A stretch of 62,425 bases of DNA, taken from Caldithrix abyssi DSM 13497. GTDB lineage: Bacteria; Electryoneota; AABM5-125-24; Hatepunaeales; Hatepunaeaceae. Numbering within the stretch: the stretch's first letter is position 1; each line of letters begins with the position of its first letter. The DNA is taken from NCBI GenBank assembly GCA_945865405.1, contig CAMBDS010000014.1, positions 1-62,425 of the forward strand. Direction: 5' to 3'. Of this stretch, positions 53,598 through 62,425 are shown piece by piece. Both the position numbers and the translations under genes were made by a program. The notes under the pieces were generated by a model. The model made no database searches, was not told the origin of the DNA, and saw only the letters and a list, made by a program, of their open reading frames with translations.

Positions 53598-56519
53598 CTA
53601 TTTGAGGTAAACCCCGCGCAATACAGTTGATTCACTTCCGAAATCGACTTTTAGATAAAATGAGCCACTTGCTCCAGTCAATTTATCTTTGTCGATTGCC
53701 AACAGACTACTTCCAGCTGAAACTTGACCGTAGTTATAAGTTCCGAATTTCTGCCCGTTGGCATTATAGACGGTGATACTTACCGTCATAGGACGGGATA
53801 ACTGAACTCGAACATTCACCCGGTCATTGAAAGGATTTGGATACAAACTTGCGAGCGAATAGCTTCCGGGGACAGGATCCGCCGGATCATCGACAGTTAC
53901 AACGTCACCACCGGACGATATACAGACAAGATCACCACTCTCAAGAATCGCGATAACATCGTTGGAACCACCCAAATCAACGTCATCGAACGATCTCACG
54001 CGACGAACGCCGCCTTCATTTGGAATAAAGTCGAATGTCCAGAGGAGCTCAAGAGTACTAATCTCTGACATAAAGATGTTACCGCTTTCATCACCCACGA
54101 CTATCGAAACGGGATTTTCAGGCAGAATCGGCGGAGCGAAACATATATCGGTTACAATCGATTGGGAAATATTGCGACCTATCGCATGGCCTGCAGTAAG
54201 ATCGTGCACAATAACGATGTTACCGTTCTCATCGCCGTATGCGACCCGGACTGAATCACCGAAAACTTGATTGCTGATGCAGGTAATCGTTCCGAGGTTT
54301 TCTAATCCTTCGATTGCGTCTATGGTCCAGGTTATTTCACCATTGAGAGGATTTAGTGCGTAAAGTGAGTATTCGGAATCGGCAATCAGAATGAGATTGT
54401 TACCATTGTTGTGCGCACCATCGACAAATTCGATTTCAACAAAATCGCGCACCATGTTTGACCTGATCGTTCTGCCATTCGCTCCGTTCACCGTAATGAT
54501 TCGGCCATTGCGGTTAAATAGTAATATGTCGCCCAACCCGTCGCCGTTCTGGTCACCGAGCTGGATCATTCCGTTCAGTTGCTCGTGAGCGCCGTACCAG
54601 ACAATTCGGCCTGTCACACCATCAAGCCTGACGAGGAAAGAATTATCGTTTGCCCCGGTTACAAGTACGAGCGGATTGGAGGTTCCGTTGCCATCGGTAT
54701 CTTCGCCGGGAAGCAATGAGGCGATGTTCGTCCCGCCATCGATGCTCTGACTCGACCATCGCCAGAGCAGATCGCCGTCTTCACCAGCCAAGGCATATAC
54801 CGCTGAGTTGTCACCTCCGGAAGCGAAGAGATAATCATCAGCTTCATGACTTGAAAGATGAACCTCGCCGAACATTTCGGTGCCTTCGGCAACCCAACGG
54901 GGTGGGTTGTTGATGCCTTCAAATGTTTGGCGCCATATCGGATCGGCAATTTCAGAGGAGAAACCATTCAAATTCTCAACAACTCCTCCGCCGTTGAATA
55001 ATAGCACCTCATGAGTTCCGTCGCGGTTCAAATCACCACCAATAGCAAAATCGCCGCCAGGCTCTTCAACATTCTCTGATCTCCAAAGAACCTCTCCCTC
55101 TTCGTAGATGTGGCCGTCACCTTCGCCATGGATGTATCCGTACAAGTAAGGATTGACTGCCGAACAGAGAACTGTAAGGGTATCAATGTATTGGATAGCT
55201 CGGTGGGGGGTGAACCAGAGCCTAACAGTGAGCGTGTCGGTAGAAAAGAGGGTGTCGGGGAATTGTGGCGCTTCGATCCTGAATATTTCAGGAATTCCGT
55301 TGGTAATATTTCTGACGATGACTTCGTCAACGCTCATGTTGAAAAGGTGGACATCGAAGTGGCGGCTACCATCACGTTCTATGTCTGCGCGCACGCTTCC
55401 AAAATCCATTTCGAAAGGCGTCATACCCAATGTTCTGTTGCCAAAGACTCCGATACCGTGACACACAACAGTCGCAATCGAGTCAACCGGATCGTTGGAA
55501 TGGATGAAAAGGGTATCGGTCTTGTTGCCATAACTGGTGGGGGAAAAAGTCACTCTGGCGAGAAGGAACCTTCCGGGGGCAATCACCATATGCTGTGGCA
55601 ATTGACCGAGAGTAAAGCCTTGATCTTGATTCCCGAAATAAACCTGACTAATTCTGAGATCAACCCCACCGAGATTATAAATCGAGAGATCCCATGTTGC
55701 GCCGGCAAAAACTTGAATTAAGCCAAAACTATGCAGATTAGCGCCCGGAAGTATGCGCGGGGTTGGGTCATTATTGGGACTGATTTGGTATAAAATGTCC
55801 CCATCGTGATCATCGCCGTTATCGATTAAATAGATATCGGAGTCGATTACTGCAACTGCTGTTGGGGTATTGGCAGGCGTTGGGAAGATATTGACAGCTG
55901 CGCCATCGGCTCCGAGTTGGTGGATGAAACCGTTTGGCGGGGATGTGATCCAGAAATTTGTGCCGGTAAAATGGATGTCGAGCGCATCGGTGACACGAAT
56001 TGCGATACGCCGGATTACAGCACCCTGGGGATTAAAGAGAACCAGCGAAGGATCACCATCAGTGCGGTCAATGGTCCAAATCCCATTCTCGACCGCGGCA
56101 AGTCCGGTCATAACACCAAAGGGATTATTTTGAACGCTTAGGACTTCGCCTTCGCGATTCATTCGATAAACGCGGTTTTCACCGAGATACCATACATTTC
56201 CAGCTCGATAGGTTAACCCGCCACAGAAACCTTCAGGAGCTGAAACGCTGCCAATTACTTCTCCATTTTGGCTATTCAAAATTGTAATAACGGAATCTCT
56301 TGATGTTGAACCACACCAGAGTTGACCCTCAACTGCACACATCGCCTGAAATCCAGCGGGGATGCGGTGGGTTTCCATGACACGCCAAGCTTCGGCATTG
56401 GTGCAGAAGCCAAGCATCGCCAGAACAAATATTATGATTTTATTAACAGCCCGGCGAGTTAAAGCTAAGGAGGCAAATGGGCTGGGCCTGTGACCGAAAA
56501 ATAGAATAGAAATTAGCAT
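53598..56519 (-). CDS. Secreted choice-of-anchor-D/FG-GAP protein with T9SS-type C-terminal domain (3 of 3)
   Basis: 973 residues from ATG 56519, with AAGG upstream. The N-terminus is long, and a hydrophobic signal (KIIIFVLAMLGFCTNAEA) begins near residue 26. The architecture mirrors the preceding gene: a propeller with LWCGSTSRDSVITIL and WTIDRTDGDPSLVLF, two ASH-type beta domains (FGNQDQGFTLG; MDFGSVRADIERDGSRHFDV), then FG-GAP/PQQ repeats (DLNRDGTHEVLLF, DQNGDGLGDILLF) and a YPNPFNDRVNVRVQL FlgD-like/T9SS domain. It is probably a surface protein. This gene and the 50.6 kb gene look like an old tandem duplication. Confidence 0.84.
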   Translation of the reverse strand: MLISILFFGHRPSPFASLALTRRAVNKIIIFVLAMLGFCTNAEAWRVMETHRIPAGFQAMCAVEGQLWCGSTSRDSVITILNSQNGEVIGSVSAPEGFCGGLTYRAGNVWYLGENRVYRMNREGEVLSVQNNPFGVMTGLAAVENGIWTIDRTDGDPSLVLFNPQGAVIRRIAIRVTDALDIHFTGTNFWITSPPNGFIHQLGADGAAVNIFPTPANTPTAVAVIDSDIYLIDNGDDHDGDILYQISPNNDPTPRILPGANLHSFGLIQVFAGATWDLSIYNLGGVDLRISQVYFGNQDQGFTLGQLPQHMVIAPGRFLLARVTFSPTSYGNKTDTLFIHSNDPVDSIATVVCHGIGVFGNRTLGMTPFEMDFGSVRADIERDGSRHFDVHLFNMSVDEVIVRNITNGIPEIFRIEAPQFPDTLFSTDTLTVRLWFTPHRAIQYIDTLTVLCSAVNPYLYGYIHGEGDGHIYEEGEVLWRSENVEEPGGDFAIGGDLNRDGTHEVLLFNGGGVVENLNGFSSEIADPIWRQTFEGINNPPRWVAEGTEMFGEVHLSSHEADDYLFASGGDNSAVYALAGEDGDLLWRWSSQSIDGGTNIASLLPGEDTDGNGTSNPLVLVTGANDNSFLVRLDGVTGRIVWYGAHEQLNGMIQLGDQNGDGLGDILLFNRNGRIITVNGANGRTIRSNMVRDFVEIEFVDGAHNNGNNLILIADSEYSLYALNPLNGEITWTIDAIEGLENLGTITCISNQVFGDSVRVAYGDENGNIVIVHDLTAGHAIGRNISQSIVTDICFAPPILPENPVSIVVGDESGNIFMSEISTLELLWTFDFIPNEGGVRRVRSFDDVDLGGSNDVIAILESGDLVCISSGGDVVTVDDPADPVPGSYSLASLYPNPFNDRVNVRVQLSRPMTVSITVYNANGQKFGTYNYGQVSAGSSLLAIDKDKLTGASGSFYLKVDFGSESTVLRGVYLK

Positions 56520-56840
56520 GGAACCTTGTTAAAGGCGGAAGTTAAATCGCAATGAGCAAATCTCGTGCCTTGAAGGAGTATAGCAATATCGAGATCGAAA
56601 AGGAATTTATAACGAATCAATTCAAGATTATTTGTAGATTAAAAATCGCTGAATTTCAGTTTATTTACTATCAAAATAGTCACATTTGGATAAAATGCGA
56701 AAATAATTCGATCTCGATCATAATCATTGTGAAACAGATTGCAAAAAAATGGCAATTTCCGATCCCTTCCATATCGCTTTTCGTGTGCAATCAACACTAT
56801 TTGTCGCGCATTATTTGCATTCCGTTAAGAGTGTTTGTAG
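56520..56840. other. AT-rich gap between addA and the secreted-protein cluster
   Basis: About 320 bp of strongly AT-rich DNA between the start of the secreted-protein gene run and the end of addA. It should contain the promoter for the run. A plus-strand frame across it (56552-56911) has biased Ile/Lys/Asn content and enters addA, so it is not called. No clear hairpin or promoter could be assigned. Confidence 0.5.
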
Positions 56841-59800
56841 TTAATGCCATAAAATTGATTCGCCTCCAGACGGATAGACCAACCACTTTGAGACGACTTT
56901 TTTGCCAGTAGACTTTTCGATAGCTTTAGCGTAGTAATCGACCTGAAGCTTATGTTGCTCGTGGTCAGGCGAGCCCGTCTTGTAGTCTGCAATAGCGAAA
57001 GCGCCATCTATCTCCCAGATAACATCGATGATGCCTCTAACCATTATATTCTCAACGACTGCGGAGACGGGCATTTCTCGGCGGGCTTTCCCGTGCAATA
57101 TTATTTTCTTCCAGAAATCGGAGGAGAGAAATGAAATTATCAGCGCATGTACATCTTCAACTTCAATACTTTCAAGAGAGCAAATCTGCTCTAACAGATT
57201 CATGTTTAATTGATCTGAGAAGGAAGTCTTCGCAAAATACTCGTGAAATGCTCGCCCAACTTTAACTGAAAGATCGGAAGAAAGGCTTGAACCCGTCACT
57301 TGACCTGCGAATTGTTCAGCTCGTGAATCGATCCCTGGCCTAAAAATTTGGAATGAATTAGCTTGCACTTTTGCGGCATCAGACCGCCGTTTTTCAATCA
57401 ATTCCTTATAACGCAATAGTATATTATTAACATCGATATTGTCGTTTGTCTCTGCCCTTTCAAGGGGTGAGTATGCCCCTTCAACCCAAATTCTACGGAC
57501 AAAGGGAGCCTTTGGTTTTCCGTCAGTTGCAGCCATAAATTCGTCAATCCAAGCTGAATATGGATTGCCTTTGGGTGAATGCAGTCGGGAAATCAGGAGA
57601 TGATCCTTGGCGCGAGTCATTCCTACATAGAGCAGTCGCAAAAGCTCATCATTTAATTCCGTTTTCTCGGTCTCCTGAGCTGCCGGGTAATTCGTTGTCA
57701 TCAAATGGTCATCATCCCAGGTGGTGAGCGAAACTTCGATGGAACCGGAGTCGCGATCGACCAGTACTTTGGAATTCTTGTTATTGGGTTTTCCCAAATT
57801 AGCCAAAATCACCATTGGAAACTCGAGGCCTTTAGCCGAATGAATGGTCATTATTTTGACGCGGTTGCCTTCAGTTGAATCATTCGCGCTTCCGCTCTCA
57901 TCGTCCCCGGAAATGATACTATCCAACTTTCGCCGAAAATGACGCAAATTTTTTCCATCTATCGACAAACTATGCGCAATTAACTTGAAGGTTTGCCAGT
58001 AGTCAGCATCGACTTCACGCGAGCGATTTAACAAAAACTGCTCGTCAACTCCACATTTGGCGGAAATTGATTTGAGTACCTGAACCGGTGACTGTTGGAA
58101 TTTTTCAGTGCTGAGTTGTATCAAGAAGGATATGGCTTCGTTCAGGTGGTCAGACAGTCCCGCCGGTGGGGAAAAAATGTCGAAGCTGTTGTCAGAGAGT
58201 TTTCCCCATAGAGCAATTTCGCTATCGTTGACTCCCAGCAGCGAACTCCTTGCCGCTCCAACCACCGATAGTTTATCGGCAGGGTTATCTACTGCGCGAA
58301 TAACATTTATCAGGTCGCGAGCAAACTGGGAGCCCGCCAAACCTTTCCCGGTCTCAATTTTGAACGGAATTCCAAACTTTGTCATCGAATCAGTGTAGAA
58401 TTGTATCCCTGTTCTACCCGGCATCAGAATTACAATATCATCATAGGTAATTGGCCTAAGACTACTCTGACCATCTTGATCGCCCAACACTTGCCATCCT
58501 TCCTCTACCGCCCGGCAAATTTTTTCTGCAATTGCTGACGCCTCGAGTTTTCTTATTGCGGGAGCTCTCAGTTTGGCGGTAGCGTCTTCGTCATCCAATT
58601 CAAGAAACTCGACTGATGGAAGCGGCGTAGGCTCGAGCCTCTGCTCAAGCGGCTGTAATGGGACATAGCTATTTGGGCCATCTCCACTCCAAAAGTGACT
58701 AAAAAAGGCATTGACAAAATCAATTATGCCGCGTGACGAGCGGAAATTTTGCGAAATATTTACCCGCCTGCCGAAGCTGGCAATCGTATTTGAAACTTTT
58801 TGGAACAACCTTCTATCAGCCCCTCGAAACCGATAGATCGACTGTTTGACATCGCCGACTATGCAGATGTTTGCGGCGGCAGATCGATTTTCATGACCGG
58901 AAACTGCCAGAGCAATTTGAGCTTGAAGTGGGTCAGTGTCTTGAAATTCATCGATTAGAAGCGAGCGAAATCTTTCGGATATCTCGCGAGTTAGAATCGG
59001 GTTTTGGAATAGTTGCGACGCATAAAACAGTTGGTCGTGAAAAGTAAGGAGGCCATTCTTCCGCTTTTGGTTTTGCAAGGAACTGATAATACCATAAAGT
59101 CGCTTCAAGCACATTGCCAGAACATGGGCTCGATAGGTGAAAAGCGCTAACTTAGCCTCCTCTTTGAGCAGGGCAATACCTGCCTTAAAATCAGGCAAAG
59201 AACTACCTTTCCAGTTCTTTTTAACACCAGCAGTGGCTTTAACTCCGGCAACTTCACCAAGCCAGCCGACTTTTTGCCGATCACTCAATCGCTCTGCTGT
59301 TATCTGTGAAAGGTTCTTTATCTGTAGATAGCCATTATCGGACAGATCCAGGCAATTGGCTTCAGCATCCGCGAATAACTCATTAGCTCTATTGGCAAGG
59401 TTTACAACGGCGTAATAAATGTCATACGGCTCTTCCCTATGATTCAAATTGCCGATCACATCAAATTGATCAACAAGCTCGAAGCAAAGAGCAATAAGCT
59501 TTGAGAGGGAACCACCGGCGGTAAGAAATTGCGAAAGTTCGAGGTCTCGAGCAGGATCGTGGCGGGAAAATTCAGAAGAAATCAATTCATTAAGCAGATC
59601 TTCTTGACCGGACTGGTCGAGATGTTCGAAGTCAGGGTCAATCGAAAGATCGAAAGCATAAGCCCGAATCAACCACGATGCAAATGCATGGATCGTCGAT
59701 ATATGTGCCTTATCGAGATCGCCCAAAGCTTGGATGCGCTTGAGAGGGGATAGAATGATTGGCGAGTCGGAGTCTGACAACCTTTCCAAAGATCCTCGCA

Positions 59801-60005
59801 ACCTGTCGACAAGCTCCCCTGCTGCCTTCTCAGTAAAGGTGATAGCAACAAGCTCGGAGAGATCGTAATGAGCGAGCAGTCGGATTATGCGATCAACCAA
59901 CAACGTTGTTTTTCCAGTACCTGCTCCGGCTTCGATAGTCAGAGAAAGACCGAGTTCCTGCCGCACGATATTTCGAGCTACTTCATCTGCAGGTGTAATT
60001 CTCAA
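56841..60005 (-). CDS. addA: ATP-dependent helicase-nuclease subunit A (AddA-like)
   Basis: 1054 residues from TTG 60005, overlapping the addB TGA (TTGA), with GGGAG a few nt upstream. It is a UvrD/RecB-type superfamily 1 helicase: Walker A EAGAGTGKTTL (about 26-36), VAITFTEKAAGEL, motif II LLIDEFQDTDPLQ, VGDVKQSIYRFRGAD, NFRSSRGI, IHSAKGLEFPMVILANLG and RLLYVGMTRAKDHL. The C-terminal PD-(D/E)xK nuclease has IIDVIWE..GAFAIADYKTG. Together with AddB it resects double-strand breaks to feed RecA. No recF/recO genes are in view. Confidence 0.92.
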   Translation of the reverse strand: MRITPADEVARNIVRQELGLSLTIEAGAGTGKTTLLVDRIIRLLAHYDLSELVAITFTEKAAGELVDRLRGSLERLSDSDSPIILSPLKRIQALGDLDKAHISTIHAFASWLIRAYAFDLSIDPDFEHLDQSGQEDLLNELISSEFSRHDPARDLELSQFLTAGGSLSKLIALCFELVDQFDVIGNLNHREEPYDIYYAVVNLANRANELFADAEANCLDLSDNGYLQIKNLSQITAERLSDRQKVGWLGEVAGVKATAGVKKNWKGSSLPDFKAGIALLKEEAKLALFTYRAHVLAMCLKRLYGIISSLQNQKRKNGLLTFHDQLFYASQLFQNPILTREISERFRSLLIDEFQDTDPLQAQIALAVSGHENRSAAANICIVGDVKQSIYRFRGADRRLFQKVSNTIASFGRRVNISQNFRSSRGIIDFVNAFFSHFWSGDGPNSYVPLQPLEQRLEPTPLPSVEFLELDDEDATAKLRAPAIRKLEASAIAEKICRAVEEGWQVLGDQDGQSSLRPITYDDIVILMPGRTGIQFYTDSMTKFGIPFKIETGKGLAGSQFARDLINVIRAVDNPADKLSVVGAARSSLLGVNDSEIALWGKLSDNSFDIFSPPAGLSDHLNEAISFLIQLSTEKFQQSPVQVLKSISAKCGVDEQFLLNRSREVDADYWQTFKLIAHSLSIDGKNLRHFRRKLDSIISGDDESGSANDSTEGNRVKIMTIHSAKGLEFPMVILANLGKPNNKNSKVLVDRDSGSIEVSLTTWDDDHLMTTNYPAAQETEKTELNDELLRLLYVGMTRAKDHLLISRLHSPKGNPYSAWIDEFMAATDGKPKAPFVRRIWVEGAYSPLERAETNDNIDVNNILLRYKELIEKRRSDAAKVQANSFQIFRPGIDSRAEQFAGQVTGSSLSSDLSVKVGRAFHEYFAKTSFSDQLNMNLLEQICSLESIEVEDVHALIISFLSSDFWKKIILHGKARREMPVSAVVENIMVRGIIDVIWEIDGAFAIADYKTGSPDHEQHKLQVDYYAKAIEKSTGKKVVSKWLVYPSGGESILWH

Positions 60006-62425
60006 CTTTTCTCCCGCAGTTGCCTTAGTGCCAGCATGCGATCATCCTCGGATCGGAAGTCAGCAGAACTGCGACTCCGAAGGTCACAGACGGCACCGAC
60101 CGGGCAATTCCTACAGTTGTTTTCGTTGTCCGGCATAGGTGGGAAGTAACCGGAAAGCAAACCTTTGGTAACTGTTTCTACAATTTGGTCAATAGCCCCG
60201 GTATTCTCAGCCAACCAGATACCATCGATTGCGCGAGACTTCACATCGCCATTTCTGCCTAATTGAAAATAAGAGGCTTTGGAATTAGCGGGGTCCAAAG
60301 CCGGATCTGCTTTCAAAAGTATTCTGAGGTAAAGCGGAAGTTGCAACCGACTACCGCCATCCAATTTTGTCGGGTCGCCAGCCGAACCTGATTTATAATC
60401 GATAACATGAAGCCCCCGACCATCGGAAATCCTGTCAATTCGATCAATTCTGCCGGATAGTGCAATTTTCACTCCCTCGAGTCGATCCGATCCCGCCTCG
60501 ACCTGAAATTCGACATCTTTTTCGGATTGGTGGAAAAGATACTCCTCTTGTAACTCTATCAATTTAGGGAGAGAAGCCTCCACCCTTTCAATAATTGCGT
60601 TTTCAGTTATTTGCCAGACACTTGCGGGGGCCGGGCATTTATTTCGGTAGTAGTAACGAATTGAATCGAGGATTGCCGGAAGTTGTTCAGAAGCCCAGGG
60701 AAGATAGTCTGAGGTTAACGGAATTCTACCGGTTGTCAGGGCGAGATCGAATAGCTTTTGGTAAAGAGAGTGCAGCAACGATCCGACAATATCCGGAGTA
60801 ATATCGAGCGAGATCTCGGGATTGCGCCACTCAGCAAGCTTCAACCGCCTTGTCATCCAACATCTGAACGGGCATTCTGCATAGTCCTCGATTTCGGTGA
60901 TCGGGATATCTTTTCCGGTCGGTATTGCTCCCTCCAATCCTGGCATCCCGTCATAATTAGTCCAGCGTGCTCCAGTTCCCCGAAGTGAATTGGACAATTC
61001 CAGTCTGTCAACAAATCGCGATTGACCTTTGCTCAAACTTTTAAGCAGGAGCCTCCGATTTGCGTTGGAGAGTTTTGAGGCCATTTTGCGGGGAAAATCG
61101 TCCGACGTCACCAACCGGGTCTCCCATCCGGTTGTCAGGTCACTTTTAGTAAAATCGTCAAAAAAGTCAAGTGTTCGGAGTTGGTCGGATGAGATACTCG
61201 CGCCGATAATGGTTCGGCAAACTTCCAAAAGAAAGTGGGATGGCAGGGCGATTTTACTGGCACCAAAAGTGCTGACAGGGTAAGAAATTGTGATGCCTCT
61301 TTTTACTGAAGAGAGGATCAAAGCGAACAATAATTTTTCTTCGGAAGATCTTTCAGAGGAGAGAGGCAACGGCCTATCGGCGCAGTTGGTCAACGATTTG
61401 TTGACTCTCCACCGGATGTCGTCGGTCAGGAGAGGGTTTTCTCGCGAGACCGCCGGAATATTCCCCTGAGTAAAGCCGGGTAGGAAGAGATACTCGAATT
61501 CGATTGTCCTTGCGGTCATCGGCGTCAGTAGGGCGACGCCATCGGTTAATACCTCTCCTTTATCTACAGTAACGGAATCGAGGCTTGCGTTGAGTATCTG
61601 CAATAGATCGGAATAGTCAAACCGAAACTTCTCACTGGATAGCATAGTAAATGATTGTAATTGCACAATTATCGAATTTCTGATCTCGCCTTCGACAAGG
61701 AATTCTGCGACTAATCTTGTTACTGAATGCGCCATTTCGGCGAGAGATTGTTTCGTCTGCAGGTCATTTAACAATCGGAACAATTTCAGAATGTAGTCGC
61801 GTGTTTGGGACGCGGCCGAGATATAGATAGGACTCTCGATCTGCCCTTCTTTTGATTGGATGAGAAGATTGAGCGCCTGTTCCCATATCGCGGCGCTACC
61901 CTTGACCACTCCACAACGATTGACCAGTTGCTCGATAAGGACGAACGTCCCGTCGCTTTCGATTGCAGGAGGTTTTATTTCCCCATGCTGAATCAGTTCA
62001 AGAAGCTCACGGCCGCTGATGCTTTCCGCAGAAAGTGCCAACATGTCCTTTAATGCTCGACCAGTTCCGGTTTTTAGCATACTCTTACCAATCCCGTCAT
62101 AAACAGGTAGCGAAGCACGAGCAAAAGCGTCGATTAGTAAAGTTTTGTAAATGTCAGGTTGCCAGAGAATCACACCTATACTTTCAGGTGAAACTCCGTG
62201 GTTGAATATTAAATCTGCGACTTTACCGACTATCAGGTCAGTTTCCGCCGCAGGGTCAGACGCGGAGAAAATACGAACATCAGCAACGGGTTTACAGGGG
62301 GTCGAATCGATGCTACCGTAATCGAAAAGAGCATTGGCAAAAGAATAGGAGCCGCTCTGTCTTGAGGTGAGAGCTTCGGGAAAATCGGCGGTTATGCGGT
62401 CGATGGTCTTGGCGGCGTAGTGGAA
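60002..62425 (-). CDS. addB: ATP-dependent deoxyribonuclease subunit B (AddB-like), 5' end missing
   Basis: The frame runs off the window end (residues begin FHYAAKTIDRITADFPEAL), so the N-terminus is absent; at least 807 codons are present. The middle is a helicase-like region. The C-terminal nuclease has GRIDRIDRISDGRGLHVIDYKSG. Four cysteines are placed for a [4Fe-4S] cluster: EDYAECPFRCW and, near the end, NNCRNCPVGAVC. This Fe-S nuclease arrangement is diagnostic of AddB. The stop codon overlaps the addA start. A GTG at 62173 is inside the protein and is not the start. Confidence 0.92.
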   Translation of the reverse strand, partial: FHYAAKTIDRITADFPEALTSRQSGSYSFANALFDYGSIDSTPCKPVADVRIFSASDPAAETDLIVGKVADLIFNHGVSPESIGVILWQPDIYKTLLIDAFARASLPVYDGIGKSMLKTGTGRALKDMLALSAESISGRELLELIQHGEIKPPAIESDGTFVLIEQLVNRCGVVKGSAAIWEQALNLLIQSKEGQIESPIYISAASQTRDYILKLFRLLNDLQTKQSLAEMAHSVTRLVAEFLVEGEIRNSIIVQLQSFTMLSSEKFRFDYSDLLQILNASLDSVTVDKGEVLTDGVALLTPMTARTIEFEYLFLPGFTQGNIPAVSRENPLLTDDIRWRVNKSLTNCADRPLPLSSERSSEEKLLFALILSSVKRGITISYPVSTFGASKIALPSHFLLEVCRTIIGASISSDQLRTLDFFDDFTKSDLTTGWETRLVTSDDFPRKMASKLSNANRRLLLKSLSKGQSRFVDRLELSNSLRGTGARWTNYDGMPGLEGAIPTGKDIPITEIEDYAECPFRCWMTRRLKLAEWRNPEISLDITPDIVGSLLHSLYQKLFDLALTTGRIPLTSDYLPWASEQLPAILDSIRYYYRNKCPAPASVWQITENAIIERVEASLPKLIELQEEYLFHQSEKDVEFQVEAGSDRLEGVKIALSGRIDRIDRISDGRGLHVIDYKSGSAGDPTKLDGGSRLQLPLYLRILLKADPALDPANSKASYFQLGRNGDVKSRAIDGIWLAENTGAIDQIVETVTKGLLSGYFPPMPDNENNCRNCPVGAVCDLRSRSSADFRSEDDRMLALRQLREKS

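Noticed and set aside
55110..55721. 203-codon plus-strand frame
   Set aside because: Antisense to the 53.6-56.5 kb secreted-protein gene with no recognisable motif.
1847..56519. Flagellar FlgD proteins at the C-termini
   Set aside because: The FlgD-like tail is a sorting/anchoring module of FCB secreted proteins; no flagellar genes are in the window.
56552..56911. 119-codon plus-strand frame between addA and the secreted-protein gene
   Set aside because: Biased Ile/Lys/Asn composition as expected from AT-rich non-coding DNA, no motif, and it runs into the addA coding end on the other strand.

Overview
The window is about 62 kb of densely packed bacterial chromosome with genes on both strands. 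No rRNA, tRNA, CRISPR array, transposase or phage gene was seen. Eight large exported proteins end in a YPNPFN-type FlgD-like/type IX secretion (T9SS type A) C-terminal domain. A liv-type importer, an Mla-like lipid ABC system with an outer-membrane barrel, and lipoprotein signals are also present. Together these suggest a Gram-negative, probably uncultured, member of the FCB group (Electryoneota/KSB1/Zixibacteria/Cloacimonadota-like lineages). The phylum is an inference. TTG starts and ATGA/TTGA/GTGA stop-start overlaps are unusually common.

Layout. 0-1.8 kb: eno-ftsB. 1.8-11.9 kb (minus): three very large secreted proteins, two with CotH kinase domains and one gingipain-like (C25) protein whose catalytic His position is Trp. 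12.2-16.6 kb (minus): sdhC-sdhD-sdhA-[EcsC-like]-sdhB, with a long disordered tail on SdhC and an extra gene between sdhA and sdhB. 16.8-21.7 kb: a glyoxalase-fold protein with His-rich and Cys-rich tails, a lysine 6-dehydrogenase-like enzyme, an M20 dipeptidase, and small Cys-rich or exported proteins. 21.8-25.3 kb (minus): livF, a secreted GH20b-like protein and a polysaccharide flippase. 25.5-30.9 kb (minus): maeB, bioY, a paralogous membrane-protein pair, an HD-GYP phosphodiesterase and a SPOR lipoprotein.

31.2-39.3 kb (plus): livK, a two-gene nucleotidyltransferase module, livH, an FG-GAP secreted protein, livM, livG and a LysA-like decarboxylase. This is a branched-chain amino acid importer interrupted by foreign-looking genes, with its second ATPase (livF) 9 kb away. 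39.4-42.3 kb: murI, a RelB-like antitoxin followed by a RelE toxin broken by an internal TGA, prfA and a small conserved protein. 42.3-48 kb (plus): a tightly overlapping Nudix-mlaD-pqiC-like-OM barrel-STAS/mlaE-mlaF operon. 48.1-56.5 kb (minus): a TPR lipoprotein and three large FG-GAP/choice-of-anchor-D secreted proteins. 56.8-62.4 kb (minus): addA and addB, the latter running off the window end.

A recurrent feature is a family of short GC-rich perfect hairpins with varied arms and similar 3-8 nt loops between genes. They form clusters at 33.95-34.14, 39.26-39.40 and 48.0 kb. At 34 kb the cluster is read through in the frame of a secreted-protein gene and appears to supply its N-terminus.
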